Assembly: GCF_022376445.1 (NCBI RefSeq)
Contig: NW_025955001.1
Coordinates: forward strand, 62,001 to 126,000
Direction: 5' to 3'
DNA length: 64,000 nt
Source: Fomitopsis serialis
Lineage: Eukaryota > Basidiomycota > Agaricomycetes > Polyporales > Fomitopsidaceae
Both the position numbers and the translations under genes were made by a program. This document shows positions 46,111 to 58,008 of the stretch, piece by piece; the stretch's first letter is position 1, and each line of letters opens with the position of its first letter. Under the pieces are notes generated by a model. That model worked only from the letters and a program-made list of their open reading frames with translations. It did no database searches and was not told the DNA's origin.

Positions 46111-48070
46111 ATGGCCTGTATTACACGAGTTCCGTCTACCGAGAGTCGTGTAGGCCCCGACCGTCACTCCGGCACCTGCAGCTCGCGCTCTGCGTATCGC
46201 CCTTATCCCTCTCCGACCTCTTCATCGTCGCGCTCATCTACACCAGGTGGTGAGTACCGTCGCCACCCCGTCCGCGCCGATCGTGAGCTTAACATGGCCC
46301 TACCTCCACAGTCCAACGGCAGCGGGACGTGATGAGCGCTCCCCCTCAATATGTCGACTCTCCGCGCGGCGCGTTACGCGTCTTTGCATACTCTCCTCCG
46401 CAAGGGCCGCCAGGTGCGACCATTACGGCGAACATCGACTTCACCGTCCAGGCCACGGATACGATCTACCTGCGCCTCGTCCTGGGCCGCCGTGCGTTGA
46501 CGACGTCCGTGCGGAGGCTACCCTACAAGCATTTCGAGCTGCAGGCTCGCGTGCCCATGGACGATTCCACTGGCTCCCCTGGGTCCGTAATGGCGCTGTC
46601 CGCGCAGGCCCTGGGCAGCAACGATGAGCTGATCGACACGGTCACATTTGGCAACTTCACCATCGTCGACTTCGGTGCGTGCATTCGCTCGCGTGTGCCG
46701 CCGAGCAGTCCTAATAACATACTTTGTCAGCAGGCACCTACGTTGCGCCTATCACCGGTTACATCGCCCAGGACGACACCCTCGACAGCTCGACACCCCC
46801 GATCGTGCGCGCAACGGAGCGTCGGGACCACCGGGAAAGCTCGTCGATGGAAATCTACCCCTCGGACCACTACATGCAGGACTACAGCTGCATCCGGACA
46901 GTGCGTCCGTCCAAGAAGACGTCGCTCATCCGCACGCGGAGAACCGTGTCCGGGGATGACGACTCCGGGACGAAGTGCGCGTCCCTCGTCCTGGAAGCGG
47001 ACCTCGACGACATGTCCAAGGGCTGGGAAAAGGGCGAACTCGCTGCCGGTCGGCGGCTCGTATGCTTCTCCCGAGTACAAGAGGGCTCGACGCTGAGGGT
47101 GTCGTGCGCGGCGATCAAGCAGGAAGACTACGCCGAGGGTGACGCCGTGGTCTCGTGCATATACCGGAAGGACACGGACAGCTGCTATGTCACCTCCGTC
47201 GACATCATCCTCCTTCTCGAGCGCCTCGTCGGCCAGGAGTTCGACATCGAGGAGAAAAACCGCATCCGGCGGAACTTGGAGGGCTTCCGGCCGAAGACCA
47301 TCTCCAAGAACCGGCCGGAGACCAGCGAGTTCTTCCTCCAGATCATGAACTTCCCCGCCCCCAAGCCGCGCAATATTGAGAAGGACTTGAAGGTGTTCGA
47401 CTGGAGCATCCTGCCGCAGGCGCTCGACAAGATCATCTCGCGTTATGTGAGTTCTCCCGCCCGCATGATCGTTGCGTCGCACTTACAGTTACCGTCACCC
47501 ATGCAGACGCTTCCGCTCCCGCAGCCCCAGTCGAGGATAGACACCCCAGAGCGCACTGTGCCGTCGTCGTCGATGCCGTCGGGGTCCCTGTCGCCGCTGC
47601 CACCCTCGTCCCGCACGCACAGTCCGACGGAGTACTCGCCGCGCTCGAGCGGGTCTCTCGCAACGCCCGAGTTCCCCAGCGACGCGTACGGCGGCAGCCC
47701 CAGCACGCGCTCGTTCCCGTACATCCCCTCGCACGACCGCGGCGTGCCGGCACTCCTCCCGGGCGACGTTAGCAGCAGCTCGTACGACGAGCCGGGCTTC
47801 TACGACTCCTTCTCGTACTCGTCCGGCTCTACCGCGTCCACGCCCTTGATCACGACGCCCTCGTGCCCCGACTCGCATCCGGCATTCGGCGCAGACCAGG
47901 AGAAGGCGTTCCTGTCGTACGCGTCCTTCCCGCCGTCGGATGTTCTTGGTCCACCGGGCGTGCGCGGTGACTTCGCGGGGCTCGACACCGCACCCCTGCC
48001 GTCGTTCGGCTACGATGCGTTGAGCCAGAGGCACCACTCGCCCAGCCTATCTCCCGAAGCATACCTCTGA
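46111..48070 (+). CDS. Medusa/MedA-like developmental regulator (DUF7082)
   Basis: Orthologue-type of ascomycete MedA/Acr1/Ren1, nuclear regulators of spore-structure development and adhesion. Exons 46111-46249, 46312-46674, 46734-47446 and 47507-48070 give 592 residues. The signature block lies in exon 3: SVDIILLLERLVGQEFDIEE, KNRIRRNLEGFRPKTISKNR, EFFLQIMNFPAPKPRNIEKD and LKVFDWSILPQALDKIISRY, the core of DUF7082. An N-terminal Ig-like region (GALRVFAYSPPQGPPGATIT; IYLRLVLGRRALTTSVRRLP; FGNFTIVDF) resembles the start of MedA proteins. The C-terminal 188 residues are Ser/Pro-rich and disordered. Splicing of the first intron (GTGAGT donor) puts MACITRVPSTESR in frame; if that exon is UTR, translation would start at the ATG at 46332. 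The 60-nt third intron is in frame and stop-free. Role in basidiomycetes is untested. Confidence 0.85.
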
Positions 48071-48787
48071 ACCAACGCACGCGCTAACGCATCAGAATAC
48101 CACGCCCGAGATGTATGTATACTATCTATTCGGAGCTGTATCCCTTACCCGCCTTGTCGACACCACGAGATCCTTCCTATAGCTTTATATATCTTCCCGT
48201 CATAGAATACCACTCTTCCCGCTTGCGAAATGGGGCTATACATGTATCATAGAAAACTCGAGTCTAACCTATGCTTGTCAGTAATACATAATTTGTCTGC
48301 CGCCATGCTCGGTTGTCAAGTCGCGACTGGTCACGGCAGCGACACTGAGCATCGATGGCACGGTGGAGGCTCGTTCTTACCGCTTGATTTCGGCGGAGCA
48401 GAATCTGCTCGGGCCGGAGCGACATGTACGGAGCCCGACTTGCAAAAGCCACATGCCCAGCCACGATAGACATGAAACGGTCGTCTCCAGATCGATAGGC
48501 TGTGTTGACCAGGATCCGAGGGGGAGTTCCTTCATGGTTCTGTGCTCTGATGTAGGACGGACGTGTACGTGGCATGGGGGGCCCACTGACGCTTGTCGCG
48601 AAGCTTGAAGAATGAAGGGAACGAGGATCATGATTATGGCAAAGCCCGAGTATTCGCTACTGATTGCAGGACGCCCCATACACACCCTGTACACACCTGG
48701 TTGAGCTTTCCGGGGCAGCTGATAGTTCTGCGGCTCGTGACTCAGCGCAAAGAGACATTCTGATGCGGTCAAAAATGACCCTGCGAC
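48071..48787. other. Convergent intergenic region
   Basis: About 700 bp holding two 3' UTRs. The minus strand stays open at 48264-48575 and 48377-48772, but neither frame is supported. Possible alternative 3' exons of the gene at 48788-49462 would fall here. Confidence 0.4.
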
Positions 48788-49462
48788 TCACCAAGACCAG
48801 ATCGCGACCCCTATCAAACCTACCCATGGTCCAGGCGAGCTACCCTCCGGGGCAGCGAGTTGGCCGAGGAGAATGTACAGAACCGTCGAGTTGTCCGCCG
48901 CGATCCCTTCGATCATGAGGCAGTGCCGCCCTTGCAGCTGATCTAAGGCCTCCGTTAGGCTCGCGACCTCTCGCGTCGGCTTCGCGTGGAGCGGCAAAAG
49001 CGACCCCGGAAGGTGCGTGTGTGGGGAGAGATCGACATGCCGAACCTAAGAACGCAGCGTGTATGCGCATACACCGACGTAAAAATGTGACATTGCAGGC
49101 GACGAGGCGGCTGTTGAAACGCTTACCTTCGACTCTGGCGTCTTTAGCCCTAACGCATCGATTATGTCGGGTTCGTGCCCCGTCCCAAAGTCGCCTCGCC
49201 CGAGCCAGAACGCAACGTCGCCGTACTCGTCGCTTTCGCTGTTCTGTCCCGCGAGGATGCTGCCACAAGCCAGCGAGGACGCTGCTGCTCCGGCACGCAG
49301 TGTGAGGCTCGACAGAAACCCGACATCGACGCTGTTTGATGATTGATCTCGGAGAACGAGGACGGGTGTGTCCGTGTTGTCGACGTCGATATACGGTGGG
49401 CTGTTCCCGTAAACGGCGGAGGCTGTTGCGGCCGCAGCGCGGGTTATGCTGGCTTGAGCCAT
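48788..49462 (-). CDS. Protein of unknown family, two exons
   Basis: I do not recognise this protein. Exons 49462-49127 (112 codons) and 49045-48788 join at a good GTAAGC donor and TTCTTAG acceptor, giving about 197 residues. The sequence is alanine-rich at the start, then shows YIDVDNTDTPVLVLRDQ, LTLRAGAAASSLACGSIL, DVAFWLGRGDFGTGHEPDII and DALGLKTPESK. Exon 2 contains LLPLHAKPTREVASL, GRHCLMIEGIAADNSTVLYI and PWVGLIGVAIWSW. The regular alternation of short hydrophobic segments looks like a folded alpha/beta protein. No signal peptide or membrane helix. A GTGAGT near the stop (48792-48787) may start a further intron, so the C-terminus is provisional. Codon use is like neighbouring genes, supporting a real coding region. 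Confidence 0.55.
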
Positions 49463-49747
49463 GGGTGTTCTGAGGAATATAACGTCGACGATTGGGTGCA
49501 GTAGCAGTGAACACCGAAAGCATATATACACGCTGTCGCTCGTCGTCGCGGCCAATGGTAGCTTCGAGTTTTGTCGTCGGACGTAGAGGCTGCCGGTGGC
49601 GGGTGCCGCCCAGACGCGCGTGCCGCTCATCCTCCACCGCTCGCACTGTGCCTCTGCCGCCATCCTCTACCTTCACCACGACGGTCACGTTCGCTCACGC
49701 CTGACTTTCTCAATCGTATCTTTCTCTCCTCTGGAGACGCTGCTTGC
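49463..49747. promoter_or_regulatory. Divergent promoter
   Basis: 285 bp between the starts of the unknown gene (minus) and the LETM1-like gene (plus). Both may share regulatory sequence; no clear TATA box or factor site picked out. Confidence 0.4.
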
Positions 49748-51268
49748 ATGCTGTGCGCCGTTGGACGGAATGGCTTCGTAGAGAGGTAAATAAATATCGC
49801 AAGGTTTTCATCCGGCACGCACTGAATCGGGGCACTCAATTCCTGCAGTCTTGCAGTATCAAGACACAACCGACAGGTCGTCATCTCTCAGTGCAGGCTG
49901 CGGCATGCAAACGCAAGTCTCTCGTCAATAGCGCATCGCAATTGGGCTGCGAAGCCGTCCGGTGCGCTCGTCGCGTACCAGCTGTCGGCTCGTCTATTGT
50001 CCACATCTACGCCACCGCCTGGAACGACGAAGACCAAGAACGCAAGCCCACCACCTATTCCTGCTTCCACGAGCAAATCCAAGGTTCAGCTGCGACCAGC
50101 ACCTGTGAAGCCCGGCAAGCCGTCTGCGGCGCCCGCAGAACCCGTCTCAGCGCCGACCAAGTCGACAGGCGCGCCAGCTCTAAATGCTGCCACATCTGAG
50201 TCGGCACCATCCACCACCCACGCAGAGTCGGTCATCGAGGCGACGAAACACGATCTTGAGGACGCGTCGCAGCATGGCATCCTGGTCCCGCCGCCGGAGG
50301 GTGCCTCCCGGGTCGGCAAGCTCTGGCACCAAGCCAAGGAACTCTTCGTACGTATTTTCGCCCTCATGCATATTACTGTGCCCTGAGCGTGCAGTAGAAA
50401 TTCTACTGGAGAGGCATCAAGCTGATCTGGACCCGACGTGCGCGCGTTCGGGAGATGGAGGAGAGGGTCAAGGCGGGCGGGCCGCCGCTGGCGCGGTGGG
50501 AGGTCAAGTTCATCCGGACGAACAACCGGGATACGTTGAAGTGAGTGATCCCTCAGCGGGTATTCGTTGCTGTCGAGATTGACTAGTGCGGGCGACCACT
50601 AGGCTCGTGCCTTTCCTCCTTATGGTGATCATCATCGAGGAGATCATCCCGCTGGTGGTGCTCTACGCACCCGGCGTGCTCCCGTCCACCTGCCTGCTCC
50701 CCTCGCAGAAGGAGCGCATCGACACTAAGCGGCGGGAGAAGCAGAAGACATACGCCCTCAACAACAGGCAGATGTTCGAGAAGCTCCGGCAGCGACTGTT
50801 GGCGAACCCGACGACGCCTGCGCGGACGCTATTGGACAGCCCGACGCTGATCGCCTTGAACGGGTGGGTTGCTACGCCTTCCGTGATCCGCAGCAATGCT
50901 GACCGGCACCGTTGATTAGTATTCTGGCCCTGTCCACGAACGGTTTGGACGCCCTCCGTTTCCGGAGACTGCACCAACACCTGATGGCCATCGCAGAAGA
51001 CGACGCGCTCTTGAAGCGAGAGTCTTTAGGGCAGTTCCTGAACCAGGAGCGCCTCAGGGAAGCGCTCGAGGAGCGGGGAATGTACGTTGATCTTTCTAAT
51101 ATCACGACCCGCGTTCCTGGTGCTGATCGACATAGCATCACTGAGGGCCTTCCTCCCATGACCTGGCATGCGCGCCTTCAATGGTGGCTGACAAACGTCG
51201 AGGGCGGGGACCCTTTCATCCAGCGCGTGCTGCTCGTCGCGAGCAGCGGGGCGGGCAAATTCGCATGA
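49748..51268 (+). CDS. LETM1-like mitochondrial inner-membrane protein
   Basis: LETM1/Mdm38 family proteins sit in the mitochondrial inner membrane and serve K+/H+ (or Ca2+) exchange and ribosome association. Exons 49748-49785, 49849-50347, 50398-50540, 50603-50863 and 50920-51268 give 429 residues. The N-terminus is Arg-rich with few acidic residues (SRHNRQVVISQCRLRHANAS ... QLSARLLSTSTPPP), fitting a mitochondrial presequence. A Pro/Ala/Ser linker follows. The LETM1 core starts at about residue 180: KFYWRGIKLIWTRRARVREM, then LVPFLLMVIIIEEIIPLVVL as the membrane helix and LYAPGVLPSTCLLPSQ. The ribosome-binding-like helices are QMFEKLRQRLLANPTTPAR and FLNQERLREALEERGM. It is shorter than canonical LETM1 (no EF-hand or long coiled-coil tail), closer to LETMD1-like members. 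The first two exons are inferred from frame and splice signals; a start inside exon 2 is not available because that frame has no ATG. Confidence 0.85.
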
Positions 51269-51432
51269 ATCGACTAAGTACGGCGCTTCTGGGAGGCCTG
51301 TAGACATCTGCATCATCATCCTGCACGCATAACATACTGTCCTGTGGTACTACTTGCTACATACGTAGTGCGGTAATTTATAATGGGGGCCACTAGAGCT
51401 ACACACATCACTCACGACCTTCGCTCACGCGC

Positions 51433-54400
51433 TCACTGCTCGTTCTGGGTGCCGACGAAGGCGAGTGCTTCCCAGTTGCGCGTGGCCCAAGGCGAGAGCA
51501 TGACGGCCTTCTGGGCTAGCTTGTGCGCTTCTGCTGTTCGTTCTGGGCTTGGGGGGGCGAGGCAGCGCGTGATCGCCTCTAGGTGCAGCGACTGCCGTGC
51601 GTGCTCGAGGTTACCTTCGTGCGACCCGGATGCGCCTGCGAGGACCGCCTGCGCGCTCTTGCTGTCGCCTTGCTGCACGTTGAGACTCGCCAGGGTCTGG
51701 CGCATTTCGGGTAGAGACGGTTCCGCGAGTACTGCCTTCTGAGCGATGGACAGGGCCTGCGCGACGTCACCCTGTAGGAGCTATCAGCATCTTCAAATAT
51801 CAGGATGCGAAATGCCGAGACTGACCTGAGCGAGGTGGTGCTGTATGAGCAGGTAGGTGACGTCCCTGCCCGGGTCTCGACTGAGCCGCTGGTCCAGAGG
51901 AAGAGCGAGGATCTCCGAGAGGGCGGCGTCTACTAGACTTTCATCACCGGTTAGGATACCCATGCCTGCGAGCGTGTTGATAGCCATGAGGTTCTCAGGA
52001 TCAGACTCGATGCTACATGCGTAGTCGGACATTTCAGCACGATTCGACGACGAACAACGCGAACGAGGACGAACCTTTGCAAAAGTTGCGCCTTGGCAGA
52101 TTCACGTCCTTCGTCTGACCCGATCGCCCAGAGTGTTTGCCCCAGCAAGACCACGATATGTCCCCGCATCGTCGGGTCATCGGCGGCGACCGTCATTGCA
52201 GCCTCGAGGAACCCGAGCGCCTCTGCCAGTTGACCAAGCTTGAAATGAGCCAGCCCCGAAAGGAACTGTGTCTGTGCGAGCAATATTCGTGTAGTCCGGT
52301 CTTCTGGCTCTTCGGGCAACAGACCGAATACCACCTCCGTGGACGTAAGCACCTCATCGTAGTCTTGTATGGAGAGCCGCAACCTAGCCATGTTGGTATG
52401 CGCGATCGCGAAACGTCTCTCAATGTCAGGATCCTCGGTTTCCTCGTACGCGGCCTCGAGGAGAGACATCGCTCGGCTGAGGACCTCGATCCCAAGCTCG
52501 ACGTGCCCGATGCGCTCGCAAACGAGGCCGAAGAGGTGCAAAGCCGAGGCATCGTCAGGTCGGCTCCTGCAGAACCTGTCCAGGACGAAGAACGCCGGGA
52601 AGAGATCATCCGATGTCGGAGCTATCCTTGACGGAGTTGTATTCAATTTCTTGAACAGCCGTGCTGCAAACTCCACGTCCGCTTCAGGCTGCACGCTGGT
52701 GTTTCAGTATCTCATGCGCTGGGCAGTTATTGTGTGCTCACCACAGGCGCCGCTAGGCCTGTTGCGTGTTCAAACAAGGCCCTCGCCTCCTGGGCATGGC
52801 CATTCACTGTGGCCACGAGACCCTGCCCCACCCAAGCCAATGCGTAGTCAGGATCAAGCGTCTGCGCCTTGAAGAACGCCTCGTTGGCAAGTTCAGCATC
52901 GTCGTGGTGAAGATAGAATAGGCCCATGCCGGTCCAGGTCACAGCGTTCTATGGGATAGTCCAAATTGTTATCATGGGATGATTGCACGGTTACATTGCA
53001 CACACCTTGGAGTTGATCTCGATAGCTCGGATGTAGGCATGCTGAGCGACTCTCGGCTGCGACTCAAAGGTAGCCGTCCCCAGTGCATTCCAATACTGCT
53101 CGTTGGATGGTTCACAACGCAATGCATCCTTGATCTGGCGTGTTCCATGCTGCCGCGCCTGCTCAGCGGCTGACGCTTGCGTGACTTTCCGAGCATAAGC
53201 GAACAATGCAGCCCGAAATCGTAATGTGCACTGCCACGGCTGGCGTCGTCAACGGCGTCCAACGACGTACGATAGTCAAACGCAGCCAGTGCAACCCGTA
53301 GCGCCAAGAGAGATGTGTCCGCGGTAGTATCTAGTGATAGCGGCAGGGTCATGATACTCGCTAGCATCGCACCAGAGTGATCTGATACTAGAGGAATCAA
53401 TTCAGCCAGGGCATTACGTACTGCGTCTTCATCCGAGAATTGACGAAACCGGGACAGCTGGAAGACTGCGTCGGCAGCCTTCTTCCAGGCGACACGGCGG
53501 TAACCAGGGCTAGCAGCAATGAGACGCAGCGTGACTCGGATCGCAGCGAGGAACGATGTCTCCGCCCTCGTTGTGTAGGCAGTCGCAATTTCAGCTAGAC
53601 CAAGATCCAAGTAGGCTTGCCCGAGTGATACGAGCACTCCGAGTTCCGAGGGATGCTTCACCAGTATAGACTCGAATGCGACGACGGCCTCCTCGTAAGC
53701 ACCGTCTGGCGTTGTACCTCTCCATGAAGTAAGAGCATATCCAGTCCTCCGGATCAAGTTCTCGCGCACGATCCAACGCCTTGACTGCGGCAGCAAATCG
53801 ACCCGCCTTGCTGTAAGCTTCTCCCAGACGCAGCCAGGATAGTTGGTCGTCTACATCTGTCCTGAGTGCGATCTGGAATGCTTGTATGGCGGACGGGTAG
53901 TTCAGACGATTCTGCAAGAGAGTGAGCAAAACCTAGAATATGAAGTCTGAAAGCCACTCACGAGCTCGACAACGCCCACAGCTTTCCAAGCCCATGCATT
54001 GATAGGCAAGTACCTGGCGGTGGCGGTCCCGCCTTCCAAACCACCTTCACCGTCGATCGTCCGTCGGGCGACGACTTCCACTAGGTCCCACTCGCTCTCT
54101 TCGGCGAAGCCTTCTGCGAGTCTCCGCGCCGCATCCGCTTCTCGCGGATCAAGCTCGAAGGCTTTCTGGAAGCACTTCGATGCCCTATTGGGATCTGGTG
54201 GTGTCCAATGGTCCGAGTAGTATACTCCAAGAGACGTAAATGCAGGCGCGAATGTAGATGAACGCTTCAAAGACGTTATGAAATGCCGGTAAGCTTCTTC
54301 ACGATGATCAACTATAGTGCCGCAGTGAGTGATCTGTGCAACGACAACGCGGATGCACGCAGTACCTCCCATATCCCAGTAGCATTTGCCCAATCTGTAC

Positions 54401-56518
54401 CAGCATCGTGCCTTGTCTGTATCGCGGTCGTCACGATCGTCCAATGCCGAGGCGACGTCCCTCAGTAATTCGACAGCTTCCTCTAGGCTTCCGAATTGGC
54501 TTTACACCATGCGCTCTCTTCCTTCGCGCGAATGCCGTGGTCTGGGTCGTCTGGTAGCAGCTGTACAACCCTGGAGTATACGTTCTCGGCCTCTGTCCAC
54601 TTGCATGCGTATTGCAGGATGTAGCCACGACCATAAGGCACGGTACGTTATCGGGATCCCTCGCAAGTATAGGGTTGATGATACCAAGGGCGCGGCTATG
54701 ATGCTTCGGGGGGAAGAAGTCTACGAGGGCAGTCGCGAGGGCAACATTGAATGCTTTCTTCACCCTTGGATACCAATCAGCGTAAAATCGCATCTCACGA
54801 GCATCCGGCTGACTCACTGAGGAAGCACCTTGCCCGTACTTTGCTCCGCCCGACGAGTGACCTCGAGCCCGCTCTCTGCTACCTTGATCATGTTCTCGAG
54901 GTCGTTCTCGGTCTGGTAGACCTCGGTCATGATTCGGTGAGCAATGACAGAGTCCGGGAGACTAGCGAAGGCATCCTGAGATAGGGTCAGCATGACTAAC
55001 CGCCTTGATTGGTTTGCGCAACGCACAATGATCATGTCTATGTCGTCGTCGATATTGTCCCCGTTTGGCTGAGAAACTCCCTCTTCGTCCTCATCGTCAG
55101 TCAGCGGGGTACCGGTGTACCCGAAGTACCCCTTGATAAGGCCCGTATATGCAGCTCCGGGGAAGAGTTGGACGAATTGGCGTAAGATTGTAAAATCGTA
55201 TTGCTCTGCCATGGTCACTGCTTGACGAACCTTTCGAAGAAGGCGTGTGGGTACTCACCGATGCTTTCGGCGTCCTTCGCCTCGATGAAGAGAGTCCAGG
55301 CAAGTTCATTTGAAATCTTGAGAAGAACAATGCCGTTGATTTGGTCTTCCACTTCCGCAGCAATTCTTGCCTTCTCGTCTGCCATGTCGCTTGTCGAGGG
55401 CAGCGCAGCGAGGTAACACTGTCTATGACTAAGGAGCTTGGACTCGGTCGCGCGACGCAACTCATCGGATGTATTGGGATGGTTGATGATTTCATTGTAC
55501 AGTCGAGGCAGCTGTGATGTCTATAAGCCAACAGATGAGTGGAGCGTCTATAATATCTCTTCGTACCTGAGAAGGTCCCATGAATTCTCTGGTCACTTCC
55601 TTCTTCAGCTGCTCGGGGCCTGCAGCGCCTAGCCTCGTTCTCCGCTTCTGAATCTCCTTTTCGATGTTCTCGCTCTCCTCATGTTCGTGTAGGGCAACGA
55701 GCTCCTCCAGTATAGGAAGACTGTTGTGAATGGCTGACTGTGTCGGATGAGTGGACGACGATGTGGGGTTCGTGGGATCTGGTGGAGGCAGAGTAGATAG
55801 TACGTGATAGAAGGGTGAGTCGGGTAGCAACAGAGACAAAACTTGTGCTAGCTACGGAGTATCGTCAGTAGTATGTGCATGAGGGGTAATATACAGTCGT
55901 ACCTGCATGCGAGTACTGTGTTCAGATTTCCGACGAAACTCAAGCAACCGCTGCAGCGTCTCCGCACATTTCGTGGCGTCATCGCTAGTAAGAAACGTTC
56001 AGTATGTAGACAATAGTAGTTGAGACAAAGCCATACGCTTTTACGAATACGTGCGCTAGGTGCTCAAGGGTTTCCACGTATGTTTCCCAATTTCGAGTCT
56101 TCTCATACAGTTGTGAAAGCCCCTGTAATCAAAGTGCAAGCTAAGTACAGGATCAATCAGAGACACTGTGTGTTGTACCTGCCACGCCAAAGGCTGATCC
56201 GGGCTTGATGTTACGGCTCTCTTGTATGCCTAAGGGAACGCTGCTAGTTAGTTCTTTGGTATTTCGCGAAGCTTGGGCTACGTTACTTGCTCGCTTCGCT
56301 CAAGCTCGTTCAGATTGAGATACGACAGGCCGAGGAAGACGTTCCTACATCCGAGTCAAGACGAAGATGTTCGCTCGGGACGAACTGGCAACCTACGCGT
56401 GATAGTTCTCGGAGTCATAGTCGAGGACTGCTAGAGATGCGTCTCGTGCCTTCTCATAATCTTTCTTGCTGACAAAATCTTTTGCTGCTTTGAGTTTTGT
56501 CTTGACTATTGCAGACAT
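51433..56518 (-). CDS. SKI3: SKI3, TPR scaffold of the Ski complex
   Basis: Scaffold of the Ski2-Ski3-Ski8 complex that feeds mRNA into the cytoplasmic exosome for 3'-5' decay. The gene runs from the ATG at 56518 to the stop at 51433, with more than ten small introns; not every boundary was fixed. The N-terminus is typical: MSAIVKTKLKAAKDFVSKKD, then repeated TPR units (VFLGLSYLNLNELERSEQAY; PDQPLAWQGLSQLYEKT). TPR helices continue to the C-terminus: AFELDPREADAARRLAEGF, WSWLRLGEAYSKAGRF-type repeats near 53.8 kb, ALVALRVGLAAFDYR-type segments near 53.3 kb and YALAWVGQGLVATVNGHAQE near 52.8 kb. It ends MLSPWATRNWEALAFVGTQ. The span of about 5.1 kb suits a protein of roughly 1,400 residues, the known Ski3 size. 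The 510-bp gap upstream is shared with a divergent BTB gene. Function is inferred by family. Confidence 0.88.
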
Positions 56519-57027
56519 GGGAACAACGCTATAATGAGCTCGCACCGATGAGATCAATTGCTTCTTTGTTAGCCCACCGTTCGTACCTCAATTCAAACCC
56601 GCTTTCTTTCGTCAATATCCAAGATATCTTCTTTCTGAGTCGAAGATTGTATTGCTGATCTATGAACGATATTGGTCCAGCGAGCGACGCACTGGTAGCA
56701 GGGTTACTTGACTGGCGAAGCCTTGCCAGTGGGCGCCTCCATGGAATCGAGATTCGAGAGCCGAGACGCCTTTCGCGATCACATGATGTTCCGTCCTCAT
56801 GCGTGAAGTCGGGCGCCTCTTTAAAGGTGGTTCAAGTTCGCCAACTTCCCGCTCGACCTCGAAGGTATCGTCCCGAGACTAACGACGTCGGGGCTCTGTA
56901 TCTCTCTCTCGTCTTGCAGCTCGGTATATGCTATTTTATCTGCTCTATTGAGGTGCGTTTGCGATGACACATCTGCAAGTAATTGAACTGACATATTGGC
57001 CAAATTGAAGCAGTAGTTCACGCTATT
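56519..57027. promoter_or_regulatory. Divergent promoter of SKI3 and the BTB gene
   Basis: 509 bp between opposite start codons. A plus-strand open frame 56662-56967 crosses it but has no support. Confidence 0.45.
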
Positions 57028-58008
57028 ATGCCAGAACCCCCATCACAGGCGAACAGCAACGACGTGGCACGACAGAAAGTGATACGAGATGCACCCCCTC
57101 CGTTCAACAAGCGCGCTGCCGATGTCATTTTGCGCTCATCCGACCACGTAGACTTCCGCGTCCGGCAAAGCATTCTGGCCGAGTCCTCACCGTTCTTCGA
57201 GGCTATGTTCTCTCTCCCACAGCTACCAGAAAGCCGAAAACGAAAGGAGCGTGACGAGACAGAGTACAGGGACGGCATCCCCATTGTCGACATGTCGGAA
57301 GGCAGCCGAGTGCTGGATGCTCTGTTGCGGTTTTGCTACCCCGTCGAGGATCCGGCCCTCCCCTATCTCAAGGTCACCTGCGAGGTTCTTGAGGCGGCAC
57401 GCAAGTTCGACATGACGTATGTTGTTGCCCAGGTCAAGAAGCAGTTCCTTTCGCGCGCCGCGCAGCAGCCGCTGCAGGCGTACATTGTAGCCGTGACGCG
57501 TGGTTGGGTAGATGAGATGAGAGAAGCGGCGAAGTGCACTCTGCGCCGCGAGATGCGTTGGGACGCGTACATCCCGGAGATGGAGCAGATCAGCGCCGGA
57601 GCATGGTACCGCCTTAGGGCATATCACTCTGCCTGCTCCGAAGCCGTCTCCAAGTTGGTGGACACTACTCAACCAAACGAAGACGGTGTGGTCATGGAAT
57701 GGCTCACAACGACGCAGTGGCCGTGGTTCACCTGCCTATGCTCTCAGCCGGCATCCCAAAAGCCGTATACCGCCGCCCGCATCCCGTGTCGTTCTGCCCC
57801 CTGGTGGGAAGACTACCTAAAGGACGTGAAGCTAAAGCTCAAGGATAGGCCTCACAGAGCCACAATTGTCGAGTCCGACGCTGGCGAACAGCACCTGGAT
57901 CGTACGACGTGTCGGACCTGTTTGTCGCAGAAGATATCGCGGAAGATGCACCTCAAGGAGTTCGAAGGCCTCCTCATACAAGAGATTGACAAAGTCATGT
58001 CAAGGTGA
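57028..58008 (+). CDS. BTB/POZ domain protein
   Basis: Single-exon coding region of 326 residues. The BTB fold is at about residues 30-140: KRAADVILRSSDHVDFRVRQ, SILAESSPFFEAMFSLPQ, GIPIVDMSEGSRVLDALLRF and CYPVEDPALPYLKVTCEVLE, the standard order of a nuclear BTB family common in mushrooms. The C-terminal half is helical, with a CRTCLSQK motif near the end, and binds no known cofactor. BTB proteins often act as Cul3 adaptors or dimerising regulators; which applies here is not visible. The frame ends SRstop at 58008. A GTGAGG donor overlaps the stop and an acceptor at about 58056 could extend the protein by a Cys-rich tail (GYNCVIYCCCRR), less likely on composition. Confidence 0.85.
   Translation: MPEPPSQANSNDVARQKVIRDAPPPFNKRAADVILRSSDHVDFRVRQSILAESSPFFEAMFSLPQLPESRKRKERDETEYRDGIPIVDMSEGSRVLDALLRFCYPVEDPALPYLKVTCEVLEAARKFDMTYVVAQVKKQFLSRAAQQPLQAYIVAVTRGWVDEMREAAKCTLRREMRWDAYIPEMEQISAGAWYRLRAYHSACSEAVSKLVDTTQPNEDGVVMEWLTTTQWPWFTCLCSQPASQKPYTAARIPCRSAPWWEDYLKDVKLKLKDRPHRATIVESDAGEQHLDRTTCRTCLSQKISRKMHLKEFEGLLIQEIDKVMSR

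Noticed and set aside
45906..46253. 115-codon plus frame before the MedA-like gene
   Set aside because: The frame that splices into exon 2 is the one starting at 46111; this frame ends at the donor site without joining.
47495..48037. 180-codon minus frame opposite the MedA-like gene
   Set aside because: Arg/Ala/Gly-rich shadow produced by the Ser/Pro-rich tail on the other strand.
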